From Cohnella herbarum (GTDB taxonomy: Bacteria; Bacillota; Bacilli; Paenibacillales; Paenibacillaceae), in the NCBI RefSeq assembly GCF_012849095.1, contig NZ_CP051680.1:3994501-4058500 (forward strand): a stretch of DNA of 64,000 bases. Direction: 5' to 3'. The position numbers were made by a program, and so were the translations under genes. Below, in pieces: positions 1 through 9,165 of the stretch (position 1 is the first letter of the stretch; each line of letters starts with the position of its first letter). The notes beneath the pieces are model-generated. The model had not been told where the DNA came from. It saw nothing but the letters and a program-made list of their open reading frames with translations, and did no database searches.

Positions 1-1
1 A

Positions 2-733
2 CATTATAATTCCATGGCGCATCGGATCCGAGCCCAATTCGCGGAAATTCAACATTTCGAGAGCAAGCGCAAGCTGCTGCTATCCAATCTGTCACATGAT
101 CTGCGAACGCCTCTGACGACAATGCTCGGTTGCGCCGAAATGATACGCACCGGAAATTATAATGATCAGCAAGAGCTCCAGAGCAGAGCCAAAATCATTC
201 TTCAACGTTGCAGATACATGGACAAGCTGCTCGACCAAATGCTGGACATCTCCCGCTCGGATCCGGATGATCTGACCCTTCGCCTGGAGAATCATAATTT
301 ATCGGAGATCGTTCGCAAAATCGCGGTGGAATACATCATGATGCTCGATGGCGATCAAGTGGAATTGGACGTCGAAACACCCGATGAGGATATTCTTCTC
401 CCTATTGACGCTCCCCTTATGGAGAGAGCCCTACGGAATCTCCTCGACAATGCGATCCGGTACGGCAAGGATGGACGATATCTTGGCATCCAACTGACAG
501 CGGACGACCAATTTGTGAATTTCTCCGTGAAGGATAAGGGGAAAGGGATTCCTATCGAGCATCAGGCGCACGTCTTCGAACGCTTTTACCGCGTGGACAG
601 CGGAAGAAAGGGAGAAGGATTGGGGATTGGCCTGGCCATTGTCAAGGACATCGCCTATGCCCACCAAGGCAACGTGGAGTTGAAAAGTACGCCGAACGTG
701 GAAACGGTGTTTCGGATCAAGCTGCCTCGTTAA
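2..733 (+). CDS. Sensor histidine kinase, C-terminal part (5' end outside window)
   Basis: The frame is open from the first bases of the window, so the gene begins upstream and the first in-frame ATG at 14 is not a convincing start. What remains is the cytoplasmic kinase core: a HisKA H-box NLSHDLRTPLT with the phospho-accepting His, an N-box LRNLLDNAIRYG, a G1 box KDKGKGIP and a G2 box GEGLGIGLAI. This is a complete dimerisation and ATP-binding unit of the OmpR-partner class. The sensor domain, membrane segments and any HAMP domain lie outside the window, so the stimulus cannot be inferred. The cognate regulator is presumably upstream. The gene ends at TAA 731-733 and is followed by a run of A residues and then a hairpin. 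Confidence 0.9.
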   Translation, partial: HYNSMAHRIRAQFAEIQHFESKRKLLLSNLSHDLRTPLTTMLGCAEMIRTGNYNDQQELQSRAKIILQRCRYMDKLLDQMLDISRSDPDDLTLRLENHNLSEIVRKIAVEYIMMLDGDQVELDVETPDEDILLPIDAPLMERALRNLLDNAIRYGKDGRYLGIQLTADDQFVNFSVKDKGKGIPIEHQAHVFERFYRVDSGRKGEGLGIGLAIVKDIAYAHQGNVELKSTPNVETVFRIKLPR

Positions 734-754
734 AAAAAAAATTAGTATCCCCTA

Positions 755-792
755 TTGTGGCTCAGTTTCTTGACAGAGAAACCGAGCCACAA
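755..792. terminator. Hairpin between convergent genes
   Basis: A 9-bp outer arm TTGTGGCTC/GAGCCACAA and a 6-bp inner arm GTTTCT/AGAAAC are separated by one mismatch and close a 6-nt loop. The hairpin lies between the plus-strand kinase and the minus-strand SLH gene that converge here. A T-run lies about 11 nt beyond it in the minus direction, so it probably serves mainly the SLH gene. The T-run is not directly adjacent, so this is not a textbook terminator. Confidence 0.55.
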
Positions 793-860
793 CAGGATGT
801 CCTGCCAGCCGGTGACAGCCTTGCCGTTTATGTTAGTATACTGCTACTGCCGCTGTCATT

Positions 861-3800
861 TCACTCCACCAGCTCCGCACCCTCGTCAATGACAAACTCC
901 ATGAACCGGCGTAGGATGGTCGAAGCCTCCGCGCGAGTTGCTTTACCGGCAGGATCGTACAGATTGTTATCTTTGCCGTTCACGACACCTGTTTGCAGGA
1001 TCGCTTTTACCGCTTCCTTTGCCCATAAACTGATTATCGCGTCATCTGCAAAGGTGACAGCCTGCCTATTGACGGGCAGCTTATACCCAGTGGCTTGGGC
1101 GTAACTCACCATCATAACCGCCATCTGTTCACGAGTAATCGGGCTGTCCGGATCAAACTTGTTATTGCCGATACCCTGCACGATCCTGTTCTGCACTGCC
1201 CATTCGATGTAGGGCATGGCAGCGCTTGTGCTTGAAACATCAGTGAAGCTGCTTTGCTTGTACTTGTACTTGTACTCGTTCATGTCAGCACCGGAGAGCA
1301 TGCCCAGCGCCATAAGGAAGTCCGCTCGGGCGATGGCCGTATCGGGCGAGAAGGTTGTCGCGCCGGTGCCGGAGATAAGCCCGCGGCTGATAACATAATC
1401 AATGTTGTCCTTCGCCCAATGCTTTGCCGTATCCATAAAAGCCGGCGCCGGTGCCAGATAGCCCACTCCATAGGTGGACAGACTGTTCCTGCTAAACATC
1501 AGCATGTTGCTGTCATAACTGGAACTGAACAAAAGCTGTGGTTTACCGATCTTGTTTACATACACGACGTAGAGGTTCCCGTTCTTTTCACCGGAAGCCG
1601 CCTTGTAGGAGATACCCAGCGTGACCGTGCCCTTGCCGAAGTTCGTAACATACTCGATCTTGTCGTCCTTCTGATAGCTGACGGTGAGATCGTACACCGG
1701 TCGGCTACCGATCAGTACCTTGGCCTCATCAGACAGCTTGGCAACAGGATTCGCTCCGAACGCGACGTCTCCCACTGCCTGAGAATGCATTTCCTGAATG
1801 GCTGTTTGGTTAAAAGAGAAACTGACAAGCGTGCTGTTTACATCAAAGCGTTTCACACCTTCTTTTTCCAACAAGGCGAGGGTTCCTTCCTCCAGCTTCA
1901 CGCTGAAGCTTATCCCGTCTGCACCAAACTGGATATTGTAGACAATGCCAATGCCGTCAGCTATGTTTCCTTTGTTCTGAGCTTCCTTTTTCACGGCATC
2001 GATCAATGCCTTTACTTGCGGGACCGTAATAGGGACAGAAGCATTGCCGTTCTGATTCACGGCTGCGGTTAGGTTTATGGATGCGAGAGTCGGCTGATTT
2101 GGTTTTTTGTCGATCGTGATCGCGGGACTATTCGGCGTAGTTGAGGGTGGACCCCCTCCACTTCCGCCGGTGTCTCCCGTGGAGCCGCCGATATCCCTCC
2201 AATTGGCCGTAACGGTCACGTTAGTGGCAGGCATGGTAAAGGTGGTCGTTGCGCTGCTGGTGTCCGCAAAGCTTACGCCGTCTGATGAAGTCCAACCATT
2301 GAAGCTGTAACCGCTGCGGTTTCCCGCCTGTATTGAAACTATCGCACCGCTTGTATAATTTCCGCTGCCGCTTGCGCCTGTGCCGCCATTGCTAAGGATC
2401 ACGGTATAGGCCGGTGCGGGCTCAGTCAGCGTGACGGTCTGCTCGGCGCTCATGAAGCTGCTTGAAGTTGCTTTGACACGAATGTGGTAGATGCCTGCCA
2501 TTAGGTTCGTAATTTCCGTACCCGTTACATCCGTCCAGCCGCCGGTTGAAGATCTGTACTCCATGGCCGCAGTGACGCCTGTAACAGTGCCTGTCCCTCC
2601 GTTGGTGACAGGATCAATGCCAGCTGTCGTCGGAGTGCCGGGTCTTGCTGGAATAACCAGGTTTTGTCCAGCGCTATCAATCGTCGATGTCCCGTTGCCC
2701 TTCTTCACGATAGCAATCGTCGTTCCGATGTAGCCTGCAACATCCAGCTTGCCGCTAACTGGAGATACCGGTGTGCCATCGAACGTATAGTTGCCGCCCA
2801 CTTCGAAGCCTGTCAACTTTTCATTGGCATAATCGATCGCGATATTAGGCGTGGCTTCTACCCCCGGTGTAAATGCCGTGATCGTAACGATCTGCTCGGC
2901 GCTCTTGAAGTCGGTTGCCGTTGCTTTGACACGAATGTGGTAGGTACCTGCCATCAGGTTCGTAATTTCCGTTCCCGTTACATCCGTCCAAGCACCTGCT
3001 GATAATTGATACTCCATGCCTGCCGTTACGCCTGTAATCGTCCCATCGCCACCGATGGTTGTCGGATTCACGCCTACTGCAGTCGGAGTGCCGGGTCTTG
3101 CTGGAATAACCAGGTTTTGTCCAGCGCTATCAATCGTCGATGTCCCGTTGCCCTTCTTCACGATAGCAATCGTCGTTCCGATGTAGCCTGCAACATCCAG
3201 CTTGCCGCTAACTGGAGATACCGGTGCGCCATCGAACGTATAGTTGCCGCCCACTTCGAAGCCTGTCAACTTTTCATTGGCATAATCGATCGCGATATTA
3301 GGCGTGGCTTCTTTCCATATCGCAGTCAACCCCAAACCGTTCGTATAGGTGACTGTATCTCCGGCATTGTAGGTTTTGCTTGTGTCGCCTGTTTGTTGCC
3401 ATTTGTAAAAGGTCATATTAGCCGGCGGAGTCAAGCCAGTGCCGCTTGGCGCTGTGAAATGACCTCCAGCGCTGATGATGTAAATCATGTTTTCTCCGTT
3501 GACACTTCCGTCGCCAAGCTCAAGGGCGACAGCTTGCAGTCCATCAGGACCCAGCGCCCCAACATTCAGGACTTCAAGGACGGGCCGGAATCCGTATGCA
3601 GCATGGACGTGATCCGCTTGGGCGCCAATCGCATTGCGCACAGCCGTGCCTCCTCTCGAGAGGCGGACCCCCGGGTTTATCGTATTCGTATCCTGCCCCC
3701 AGGAGAGTTTGGACCAGTTTTTTATCAAGGAACTATTTTTATCTAAAATTTGATCCCATTCATTATTAGTTGGTGAGCCAGTACCCGTGCTATTACCCAC

Positions 3801-4223
3801 ACTCAGAGATCGCAATTTGTAGTTGGTATCATAGGTTTTGCCGAAGATAAGGCCGTTCGCATTCAGCGTATTCCACGATATAGAATAGCTCAGGGCATAA
3901 TCCGGCGCAAAAAGGTTGCGATTGCTTGCCATAGCCGTCTCCGATGCGTTTGAATGGCCACTGCTTGAACTGTCAAGACTATACGCGTTGACTGTTCCCG
4001 CATAGGTGAACGGTACATAGTGCAGGGTAGTATCGGGCACAGCTGTGTTCACTGTACCGATATGATCCGCTTCGCTGGATAGGTCGAAATAGTAGGTTTG
4101 TCCTGTTGGGAGAGAAAAATCTTCGCCCGTGGCAAACGCCATCGTTGGCAGCATGGGCAACATGGGCAGCACCATGCACGCCGAGAGCAGCAGACTGCTC
4201 ATTCGTTTCCCTATTTTTTTCAT
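861..4223 (-). CDS. Secreted SLH-domain surface protein with duplicated internal repeats
   Basis: 1120 residues, starting at an ATG preceded by GGAGGTAA. A Sec signal peptide covers about residues 1-31 (ending PTMAFA). Residues about 40-230 resemble the clostridial surface domain whose end reads FRPVLEVLN. Two near-identical units follow, at about 304-381 and 455-531. An InlB/Listeria-type beta-repeat lies at about 604-674 and a Gly/Ser/Pro-rich linker after it. Three SLH domains lie at about 927-1110. SLH domains bind pyruvylated secondary wall polymer, so the protein is probably displayed on the cell wall. No catalytic domain is recognised. It is transcribed away from the hybrid kinase at 4714, and a matching pairing recurs at 11955-20437. 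A sensing-accessory or adhesin role is only inference. Confidence 0.9.
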   Translation of the reverse strand: MKKIGKRMSSLLLSACMVLPMLPMLPTMAFATGEDFSLPTGQTYYFDLSSEADHIGTVNTAVPDTTLHYVPFTYAGTVNAYSLDSSSSGHSNASETAMASNRNLFAPDYALSYSISWNTLNANGLIFGKTYDTNYKLRSLSVGNSTGTGSPTNNEWDQILDKNSSLIKNWSKLSWGQDTNTINPGVRLSRGGTAVRNAIGAQADHVHAAYGFRPVLEVLNVGALGPDGLQAVALELGDGSVNGENMIYIISAGGHFTAPSGTGLTPPANMTFYKWQQTGDTSKTYNAGDTVTYTNGLGLTAIWKEATPNIAIDYANEKLTGFEVGGNYTFDGAPVSPVSGKLDVAGYIGTTIAIVKKGNGTSTIDSAGQNLVIPARPGTPTAVGVNPTTIGGDGTITGVTAGMEYQLSAGAWTDVTGTEITNLMAGTYHIRVKATATDFKSAEQIVTITAFTPGVEATPNIAIDYANEKLTGFEVGGNYTFDGTPVSPVSGKLDVAGYIGTTIAIVKKGNGTSTIDSAGQNLVIPARPGTPTTAGIDPVTNGGTGTVTGVTAAMEYRSSTGGWTDVTGTEITNLMAGIYHIRVKATSSSFMSAEQTVTLTEPAPAYTVILSNGGTGASGSGNYTSGAIVSIQAGNRSGYSFNGWTSSDGVSFADTSSATTTFTMPATNVTVTANWRDIGGSTGDTGGSGGGPPSTTPNSPAITIDKKPNQPTLASINLTAAVNQNGNASVPITVPQVKALIDAVKKEAQNKGNIADGIGIVYNIQFGADGISFSVKLEEGTLALLEKEGVKRFDVNSTLVSFSFNQTAIQEMHSQAVGDVAFGANPVAKLSDEAKVLIGSRPVYDLTVSYQKDDKIEYVTNFGKGTVTLGISYKAASGEKNGNLYVVYVNKIGKPQLLFSSSYDSNMLMFSRNSLSTYGVGYLAPAPAFMDTAKHWAKDNIDYVISRGLISGTGATTFSPDTAIARADFLMALGMLSGADMNEYKYKYKQSSFTDVSSTSAAMPYIEWAVQNRIVQGIGNNKFDPDSPITREQMAVMMVSYAQATGYKLPVNRQAVTFADDAIISLWAKEAVKAILQTGVVNGKDNNLYDPAGKATRAEASTILRRFMEFVIDEGAELVE
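2629..2859 (-). repeat. 231-bp internal duplication, copy 2
   Basis: By eye this is identical to 3082-3312 except for one base (T versus C, giving Thr versus Ala). The copies are 453 bp apart, an in-frame 151-residue period. Weaker similarity continues through the rest of the 151-residue unit. Near-identity at silent sites points to recent duplication or gene conversion. Confidence 0.93.
3082..3312 (-). repeat. 231-bp internal duplication, copy 1
   Basis: Partner of 2629-2859. It encodes the same roughly 77-residue segment of the SLH protein, containing the motifs EVGGNYTFDG and IVKKGNGTSTID. Confidence 0.93.
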
Positions 4224-4713
4224 TGCATTGTTACCTCCAGAATGTGAGATTCGTATTTTATTCAGGATTCCGCTTTTCTATCAAAAAAATTATACTAACC
4301 GTTCGACCATAAAACTCTTAATGAAATCTTAAAAGATGCGGAAACATCGCCAATGTATGGCTAGCGACCGTACAGTCTTACTCGTCTTGTCTGATCCGGT
4401 TCAAATAGCTTTGCCGTATGCGAAAGAGGCAGTTGCCATCGGCAACTGCCTCTTAATCGGTCTGAAACTCATTAATTTTCTGAGTGCCTTTGTTTTAACA
4501 TCCGGTTTAGGCGCCCCGTTTGTCCCCTTCTTATAAATTTATGGTAAACTATTTAAATATTTGACAAACCGCAGTTCCCCCCATCGTTACCTCCATATTA
4601 AGAATTGAACGCGATGCGAGTCAAATATACTAGAGCAAGATGCGCTGCCGCCTGTTTGAATGGTCGCAAGTACCCAAATGGGTGCAGCTCTCCTAGTGAA
4701 AGGAATTGGCTAT
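4224..4713. other. Divergent intergenic region, SLH gene / hybrid kinase
   Basis: 490 bp between two divergent genes, A/T-rich, presumably holding both promoters. A TTGACA at about 4561 is a possible -35 for the kinase, but I see no convincing -10 at the right distance. The only clear structure is the hairpin at 4424-4454. No short gene with a credible ribosome binding site was found. Confidence 0.6.
4424..4454. repeat. Perfect 14-bp inverted repeat (hairpin)
   Basis: AAGAGGCAGTTGCC and its exact complement are separated by a 3-base loop. It has no T-run on either side and no gene ending next to it, so it does not behave like a terminator for any gene I can see. Confidence 0.75.
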
Positions 4714-7700
4714 GTGAAAAAGAGAAAGACGCTAACCTTAATTATGATCGCTATCACTCTCTTGACAACATACTTTGTTCTTAGCTCCTTACGTATATTC
4801 GACTCCGATACATTCGCTGCGAAAAATGGTGTTCTTTCATTACAGCATTGGGATCGGCAGGATGAAAAAATTATTGCGCTTGATGGAGAATGGGACTTCT
4901 ATCCAGATGAATTAATCGTGCCAAGTCCGAATGAGGATGTATTTGAACGTTATAAGAACCAACGCCAATCCATTCCAGTACCTACAGCGTGGGATCGCTA
5001 TAGAACTGAGAACGCTACTCCTTATGGGACAGGTACGTATCGCTTGCTTATTCATGTTCCGGAGGATGACCGTTACGGTGTAAAGCTGAATACGATTCGA
5101 AATGCCAACAAAGTGTATTTAAACGGGGAAGAGCTTGGCTCAGCAGGTGTTCCTTCAAAAAGCACCGAAGAATATCGCTTCGATTACAAAAAGTATGTCG
5201 TGCTGGGAAATAGTAATAATAAACAAATAGAGCTTGTTATTCTAGTTGCCAATTATGACTATGCCGTTGGCGGGATTGTCAGTTCGCTCCATTTCGGTCT
5301 AGCCGATCAAATATTAGCCAAACAAGGCCGTGAAAAATTCCTTGAAGCCTTTCTCATTTCCGGTTATTTGCTGTTTTCATTCATATACGTTACAACATAT
5401 TTACAACATAAACGGAAATTCCGGTATGAGCTTTATTTCAGTCTATTCAGTTTAGCGCAAGCTGTACATATATCAACGATAAATGAAAGATGGATCTACT
5501 TACAATTTCCGGAGCTCAGCCCATCCTCACAACTAGGAATTCAAGCCATTTCACTTACACTTTTCGTATTGTTTTTCCTACTATTTGTTTATCATTTCTT
5601 CAACATGTCCGCCAGCAAAAGGATCGTCACTGCATTAAGTGCAATGTTAGGATTTCAAGCTTTGGCAGTGTGTGTGTTAAGCATGACTATTGATTTAATG
5701 GTAAAGGTTCCATTTCCGCTCATTCAACTCATTGTTTCAGGGACTACCGCTATTGGATATGTGTATATTTTTATTATGCTGCTAAAAGCCTATAAACAAA
5801 AAACGGATGAATCCGACTATGTGCTGATCATTGTTTTTACTTTTGCTGTTTATGGTGCTCTACTTGCAGTTGTCCTGCTATTTGAAGTGGATATCGAAAT
5901 GCCGTCGCTTCTTTTGTTTCTAATTATGGTGATGAGCTTAGCGCTATTAATGAGTCACCGTTCTCAGCGGGCATATAATAAAGTGGAGGAACTGTCTAAT
6001 GAATTGCTTGAATTCGACCGGATAAAGGACGAATTTCTAGTCAAAACATCACATGAGCTCGGCTCTCCACTTCACGGTATCATGAATCTCACTCAATCAC
6101 TGCTGGAGGGCGTAGAGGGGCCTTTAAAAAGGAAACAGCAAGAAAGCGTTATTTTGATACACTCGGTTAGTAGAAGATTGACAGGCTTGGTTAAGGATCT
6201 TTTATTTATTTCCAAAATAAAGCAAGGTGAGGTGTCTTTTACATCCAGACCAGTCGAAATTCGAATTATTGAGGAAGTGCTCGCTGAGATTGCCTATGTC
6301 ATGCCGCCCGCTCTGCCTGTTCAACTGATCAATTCGATTCCAGATAATTTGCCGCTTGTCTACACCGATGAGCAAAAGCTAAAGCAAGTTTTCTTTAATC
6401 TGATCTATAATGCGATTAAATTCACCAAGCAGGGAACGATCACGATCTCAGCTCAAATCATAGAGGATCAGATGCACATATCGGTTGAGGATACGGGACC
6501 AGGTATTGCTACAGAGTACCAAGACCTCATATTTACAACCTTTTATCAAGTTGAAAGCAGCCGGATCAGGGAATCAGAAGGACTTGGCTTGGGATTAAGC
6601 ATTACCAAGAAAATTGTGGAGAGTGCAGGCGGACGTATTTGGGTAACTTCTGAAATAGGTAAAGGCTCATGCTTCACCTTCACGCTCCCACTGGCTACTA
6701 AGCAGCAGCTATTAGGTCATAATGAAATAAACAATCACGAAATGAACCAACAAGTTACGTTTACCCAAATGAAAAATCGGGAGATGGAGCAGTCGCAGGT
6801 TATCCTCCCTACAAAAGTGGAAGGATCAAATCCATATACGATATTAGTTGTAGATGACGAGCCTGCCAACTTGAAGGTGCTTATTAATATGCTTCATTCG
6901 CTTCATTATAGCGTAATTGCAGTAGGCAGCGGGCAGGAAGCACTCGACATCATTGAAACGGAAAAGGTGGATCTATTAATATTAGATTTAATGATGCCCC
7001 GTATGACGGGATATGAGGTTTGCAAAACGATCAGACAGGAGCATGACTTAGTAGATTTGCCTGTCATCATATTAACAGCAGCAGGACAATTGTCTGATTT
7101 AGTTGTATCCTTCCAATTAGGAGCCAATGATTACTTGCAAAAGCCTGTTAATTTGAAGGAATTAGAGATGCGAATCGAGTCCTTATTATTAATGAAACAA
7201 TCAGCGCAGGATGCAGTGGAGCATGAACTCAACTACTTTTACGCTCAGATTAAACCGCATTTTTTATACAACACACTCAGTGCGATTACTGCGCTAAGTT
7301 GGTCTGACCAGGAAAAAACCCAAATTGCATTAGAACATCTTTCTACCTATTTCCGAGGAAAGCTGGATTACCAGAAGCAGCGCTCACTCGTCCCTTTGGA
7401 GGAAGAAATACAATTAGTGATGGCTTACTTAGCGATAGAACAATTGCGCTTCGAAGAAAGGCTTCATATCGAATATAATATCGACGAAACGATTCAAACC
7501 TATATCCCTGCAATGACGCTTCAGCCGCTAGTGGAAAATGCTGTTACTCACGGGATAACCAAAAGTATTAAAGGTGGAACTCTGCGTCTTACTATCGAGC
7601 GGGAACAGCAGTATATCAAAATTACGATAGAGGATAACGGTGTCGGGATTCCTCTAGAAAAGCAGCAAGAGCTAATGCGTGGTCGAAGTGAGCGATTGGG

Positions 7701-7818
7701 CTTCACAAATCCATTTAGAAAGCTTTCACTTATTAAAGGAGCTCATTTTCAAATGAACAGTGAAGTGGGCAAAGGGACAACGATCATCATTCATATGCTC
7801 GAGATCAAAGACAATTGA
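4714..7818 (+). CDS. Hybrid sensor kinase with 7TM sensor and two kinase modules
   Basis: I chose the GTG at 4714 because AAAGGA lies 9 nt upstream. The longer frame from ATG 4660 has no ribosome binding site. The protein has about 1034 residues. An N-terminal anchor is followed by an extracellular jelly-roll-like region with a DGEWDFYPDE motif (7TMR-DISM type), then seven or so membrane segments. Next come a HisKA/HATPase module (His about 446 in TSHELGSPLHG, N-box about 559) and a receiver domain (about 709-830, phospho-acceptor Asp about 757 in LILDLMMP). A second, LytS-type His_kinase/HATPase module closes the protein (QIKPHFLYN about 844, QPLVENAVTHG about 938). No partner regulator is adjacent. 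The paralogue at 17345-20437 has the same order of domains. The ligand is unknown; carbohydrate or cell-wall sensing is inference. Confidence 0.93.
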   Translation: MKKRKTLTLIMIAITLLTTYFVLSSLRIFDSDTFAAKNGVLSLQHWDRQDEKIIALDGEWDFYPDELIVPSPNEDVFERYKNQRQSIPVPTAWDRYRTENATPYGTGTYRLLIHVPEDDRYGVKLNTIRNANKVYLNGEELGSAGVPSKSTEEYRFDYKKYVVLGNSNNKQIELVILVANYDYAVGGIVSSLHFGLADQILAKQGREKFLEAFLISGYLLFSFIYVTTYLQHKRKFRYELYFSLFSLAQAVHISTINERWIYLQFPELSPSSQLGIQAISLTLFVLFFLLFVYHFFNMSASKRIVTALSAMLGFQALAVCVLSMTIDLMVKVPFPLIQLIVSGTTAIGYVYIFIMLLKAYKQKTDESDYVLIIVFTFAVYGALLAVVLLFEVDIEMPSLLLFLIMVMSLALLMSHRSQRAYNKVEELSNELLEFDRIKDEFLVKTSHELGSPLHGIMNLTQSLLEGVEGPLKRKQQESVILIHSVSRRLTGLVKDLLFISKIKQGEVSFTSRPVEIRIIEEVLAEIAYVMPPALPVQLINSIPDNLPLVYTDEQKLKQVFFNLIYNAIKFTKQGTITISAQIIEDQMHISVEDTGPGIATEYQDLIFTTFYQVESSRIRESEGLGLGLSITKKIVESAGGRIWVTSEIGKGSCFTFTLPLATKQQLLGHNEINNHEMNQQVTFTQMKNREMEQSQVILPTKVEGSNPYTILVVDDEPANLKVLINMLHSLHYSVIAVGSGQEALDIIETEKVDLLILDLMMPRMTGYEVCKTIRQEHDLVDLPVIILTAAGQLSDLVVSFQLGANDYLQKPVNLKELEMRIESLLLMKQSAQDAVEHELNYFYAQIKPHFLYNTLSAITALSWSDQEKTQIALEHLSTYFRGKLDYQKQRSLVPLEEEIQLVMAYLAIEQLRFEERLHIEYNIDETIQTYIPAMTLQPLVENAVTHGITKSIKGGTLRLTIEREQQYIKITIEDNGVGIPLEKQQELMRGRSERLGFTNPFRKLSLIKGAHFQMNSEVGKGTTIIIHMLEIKDN

Positions 7819-7843
7819 ATTAGCGATAGGAGACGTTTCCATC

Positions 7844-7874
7844 CGTCCTCCTTCTGCTCCTCAAACGGATCGGA
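7844..7874. repeat. Short direct repeat flanking the 117-aa gene, copy 1
   Basis: 31 bases ending CAAACGGATCGGA, matching 8623-8654 with about five differences. The pair brackets the gene at 8144-8497. Confidence 0.6.
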
Positions 7875-7892
7875 ATTAATTCAATTGGATTA

Positions 7893-7926
7893 AAGAGGCA
7901 TTGGAAAGACAACATACCAGCCTCTT
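7893..7926. terminator. Weak hairpin downstream of hybrid kinase
   Basis: AAGAGGC pairs with GCCTCTT across a 20-nt loop, between two converging genes. No real T-run follows on either strand, so termination is uncertain. Confidence 0.3.
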
Positions 7927-8143
7927 CTATTAATCTTCACAGTGCAGTAGGTCATAGCAATATACAGCATTGTATTTCCTATTAGTAATTCCGAATACCC
8001 CATCATCCCGATGTAAGCCCGCCAACGGCGCTTACCGACTATATCTGTTCAACAACGTTGACCATCCATACCGACGCGCCTTTGTCACGATGAAGCCGAT
8101 CGTTGCGGACACGAGCGTCCAAGAAGATCAGCAGCAGTCGTAC

Positions 8144-8497
8144 TCATACGATTCTTGTTAGTTCACTGTTAATTACTCGATGTGCAGCAACATAACGATC
8201 TTTCGGACTTATCCCAAACGATGCAAATTGAACTTTCAATTGATTTGTAATAAATTGGACTTCATACTGCTTCGCATTTCCCACAAAAAAGCTATTGAAT
8301 GTGGATTCATTCGGTTTCACGATAAATGCAACGTCATGAATCAATTTTTTCTTTCCGTTTAATGCGTACACTTTGATTCTTACTCTGGCATTCTTATGTT
8401 GATGTTGGTTTAGCGAGTTCACAACAATATCTTTAGATACAGTTTTGTCTTTCTCTGTAAGGTTATTTAGCGGTCCAGTCGAATATTTACGAATCAT
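8144..8497 (-). CDS. Small hypothetical protein, 117 aa
   Basis: Supported as a gene by a GGGAGAG ribosome binding site ahead of ATG at 8495-8497 and by regular alternating hydrophobic segments. It has no signal peptide, no membrane segment and no Cys. The middle (VRIKVYALNGKKKLIHD, then AFIVKPNEST) looks like a beta-sandwich. It reminds me of short unannotated Bacillus proteins of about 100 residues ending in a HRV(I/L)xSELT-like motif, here HRVINSELTRIV. That resemblance is from memory and gives no function. It stands alone between a kinase and intergenic repeats, flanked by a short direct repeat. Confidence 0.65.
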   Translation of the reverse strand: MIRKYSTGPLNNLTEKDKTVSKDIVVNSLNQHQHKNARVRIKVYALNGKKKLIHDVAFIVKPNESTFNSFFVGNAKQYEVQFITNQLKVQFASFGISPKDRYVAAHRVINSELTRIV

Positions 8498-8622
8498 ACA
8501 AACTCTCCCTTTATTAAATAAGATTTTATGATCAAGTCATGTCACTGGTTGTGAATATCTTATTCAATCAAGGGTTTATCTGACTGGACGAGACAGATGA
8601 CTATGCCATTTGGCCGAATTGG

Positions 8623-8654
8623 CGTCCCCCCTCCTGCTCCGCAAACGGATCGGA
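8623..8654. repeat. Short direct repeat flanking the 117-aa gene, copy 2
   Basis: Reads CTGCTCCGCAAACGGATCGG at its core and matches 7844-7874. Confidence 0.6.
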
Positions 8655-8904
8655 CATCAACGCAATCGCCAGCCTCGCTCCATCACGCATCCCCTGCAAA
8701 TTTAATTGACCTCACCTCTCCCCACAAACAAGCTTTATCGATTGCCTTGCTCCCTCTCAACCGTTTTGTGAACATAAAATCGGGTAACTAGCTCGTCGAG
8801 CTTGCGACTTTGGGCCAAAACTGTTTCATTCGTTGCAAGCGGAATTCCCTTCGCTAGCGATTCTTGACCAAGTTTGTTTATTGCGTGCTACTTCTGCTGT
8901 CCGT

Positions 8905-8967
8905 GCGGATAAAATATATACGTTCTCGAATCAAATTGTTATTAAAAAATTCGGACACCTAAAATCC
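8905..8967. repeat. Dispersed intergenic repeat, copy 1
   Basis: About 62 bases matching 20698-20758. Shared blocks include ATATACGTT, AATCAAATTGT and TTCGG. In both places it lies about 60 bp beyond a hairpin terminator of a minus-strand gene whose arms contain ACAGCC/GGCTGT, so the homologous segment probably covers about 170 bp. Confidence 0.7.
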
Positions 8968-9026
8968 CACGCGGTTCTCAGAGGTTAAACAACAATTTAT
9001 GTATCTGCTCGACGAATGAATAAAAA

Positions 9027-9075
9027 ACAACAACAGCCTTTCACTCCTCTATTAGTGATGAAGGGCTGTTGTTGT
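9027..9075 (-). terminator. Terminator of the blaI-M56 pair
   Basis: A 12-bp stem ACAACAACAGCC/GGCTGTTGTTGT with further pairing inside. In the minus direction it runs straight into TTTTTT, a good intrinsic terminator for the M56 peptidase gene. Confidence 0.85.
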
Positions 9076-9165
9076 ATAGGGAGGACAGGTAATAAATTCG
9101 AACAGGAATGACACTTGCCCTTAACAATATGGAACATAACATTTCGAAAAAACGGCAACCCACCT

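Larger units (their letters stand above)
7819..8143. other. Convergent intergenic region
   Basis: 325 bp between the plus-strand kinase and the minus-strand small gene. It contains one copy of a 31-bp direct repeat (7844-7874) and a weak AAGAGGC...GCCTCTT hairpin (7893-7926). No gene is supported. Confidence 0.5.
8498..9165. other. Long intergenic region with repeats and a terminator
   Basis: 668 bp without a supported gene. It contains the second direct-repeat copy (8623-8654), a dispersed repeat also found at 20698 (8905-8967), and the terminator of the M56 gene (9027-9075). Short open frames here lack ribosome binding sites. Confidence 0.6.

Noticed and set aside
3006..3746. 246-codon plus-strand frame opposite the SLH gene
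   Set aside because: Shadow of a long G/C-rich coding region; repeats itself because the SLH gene does.
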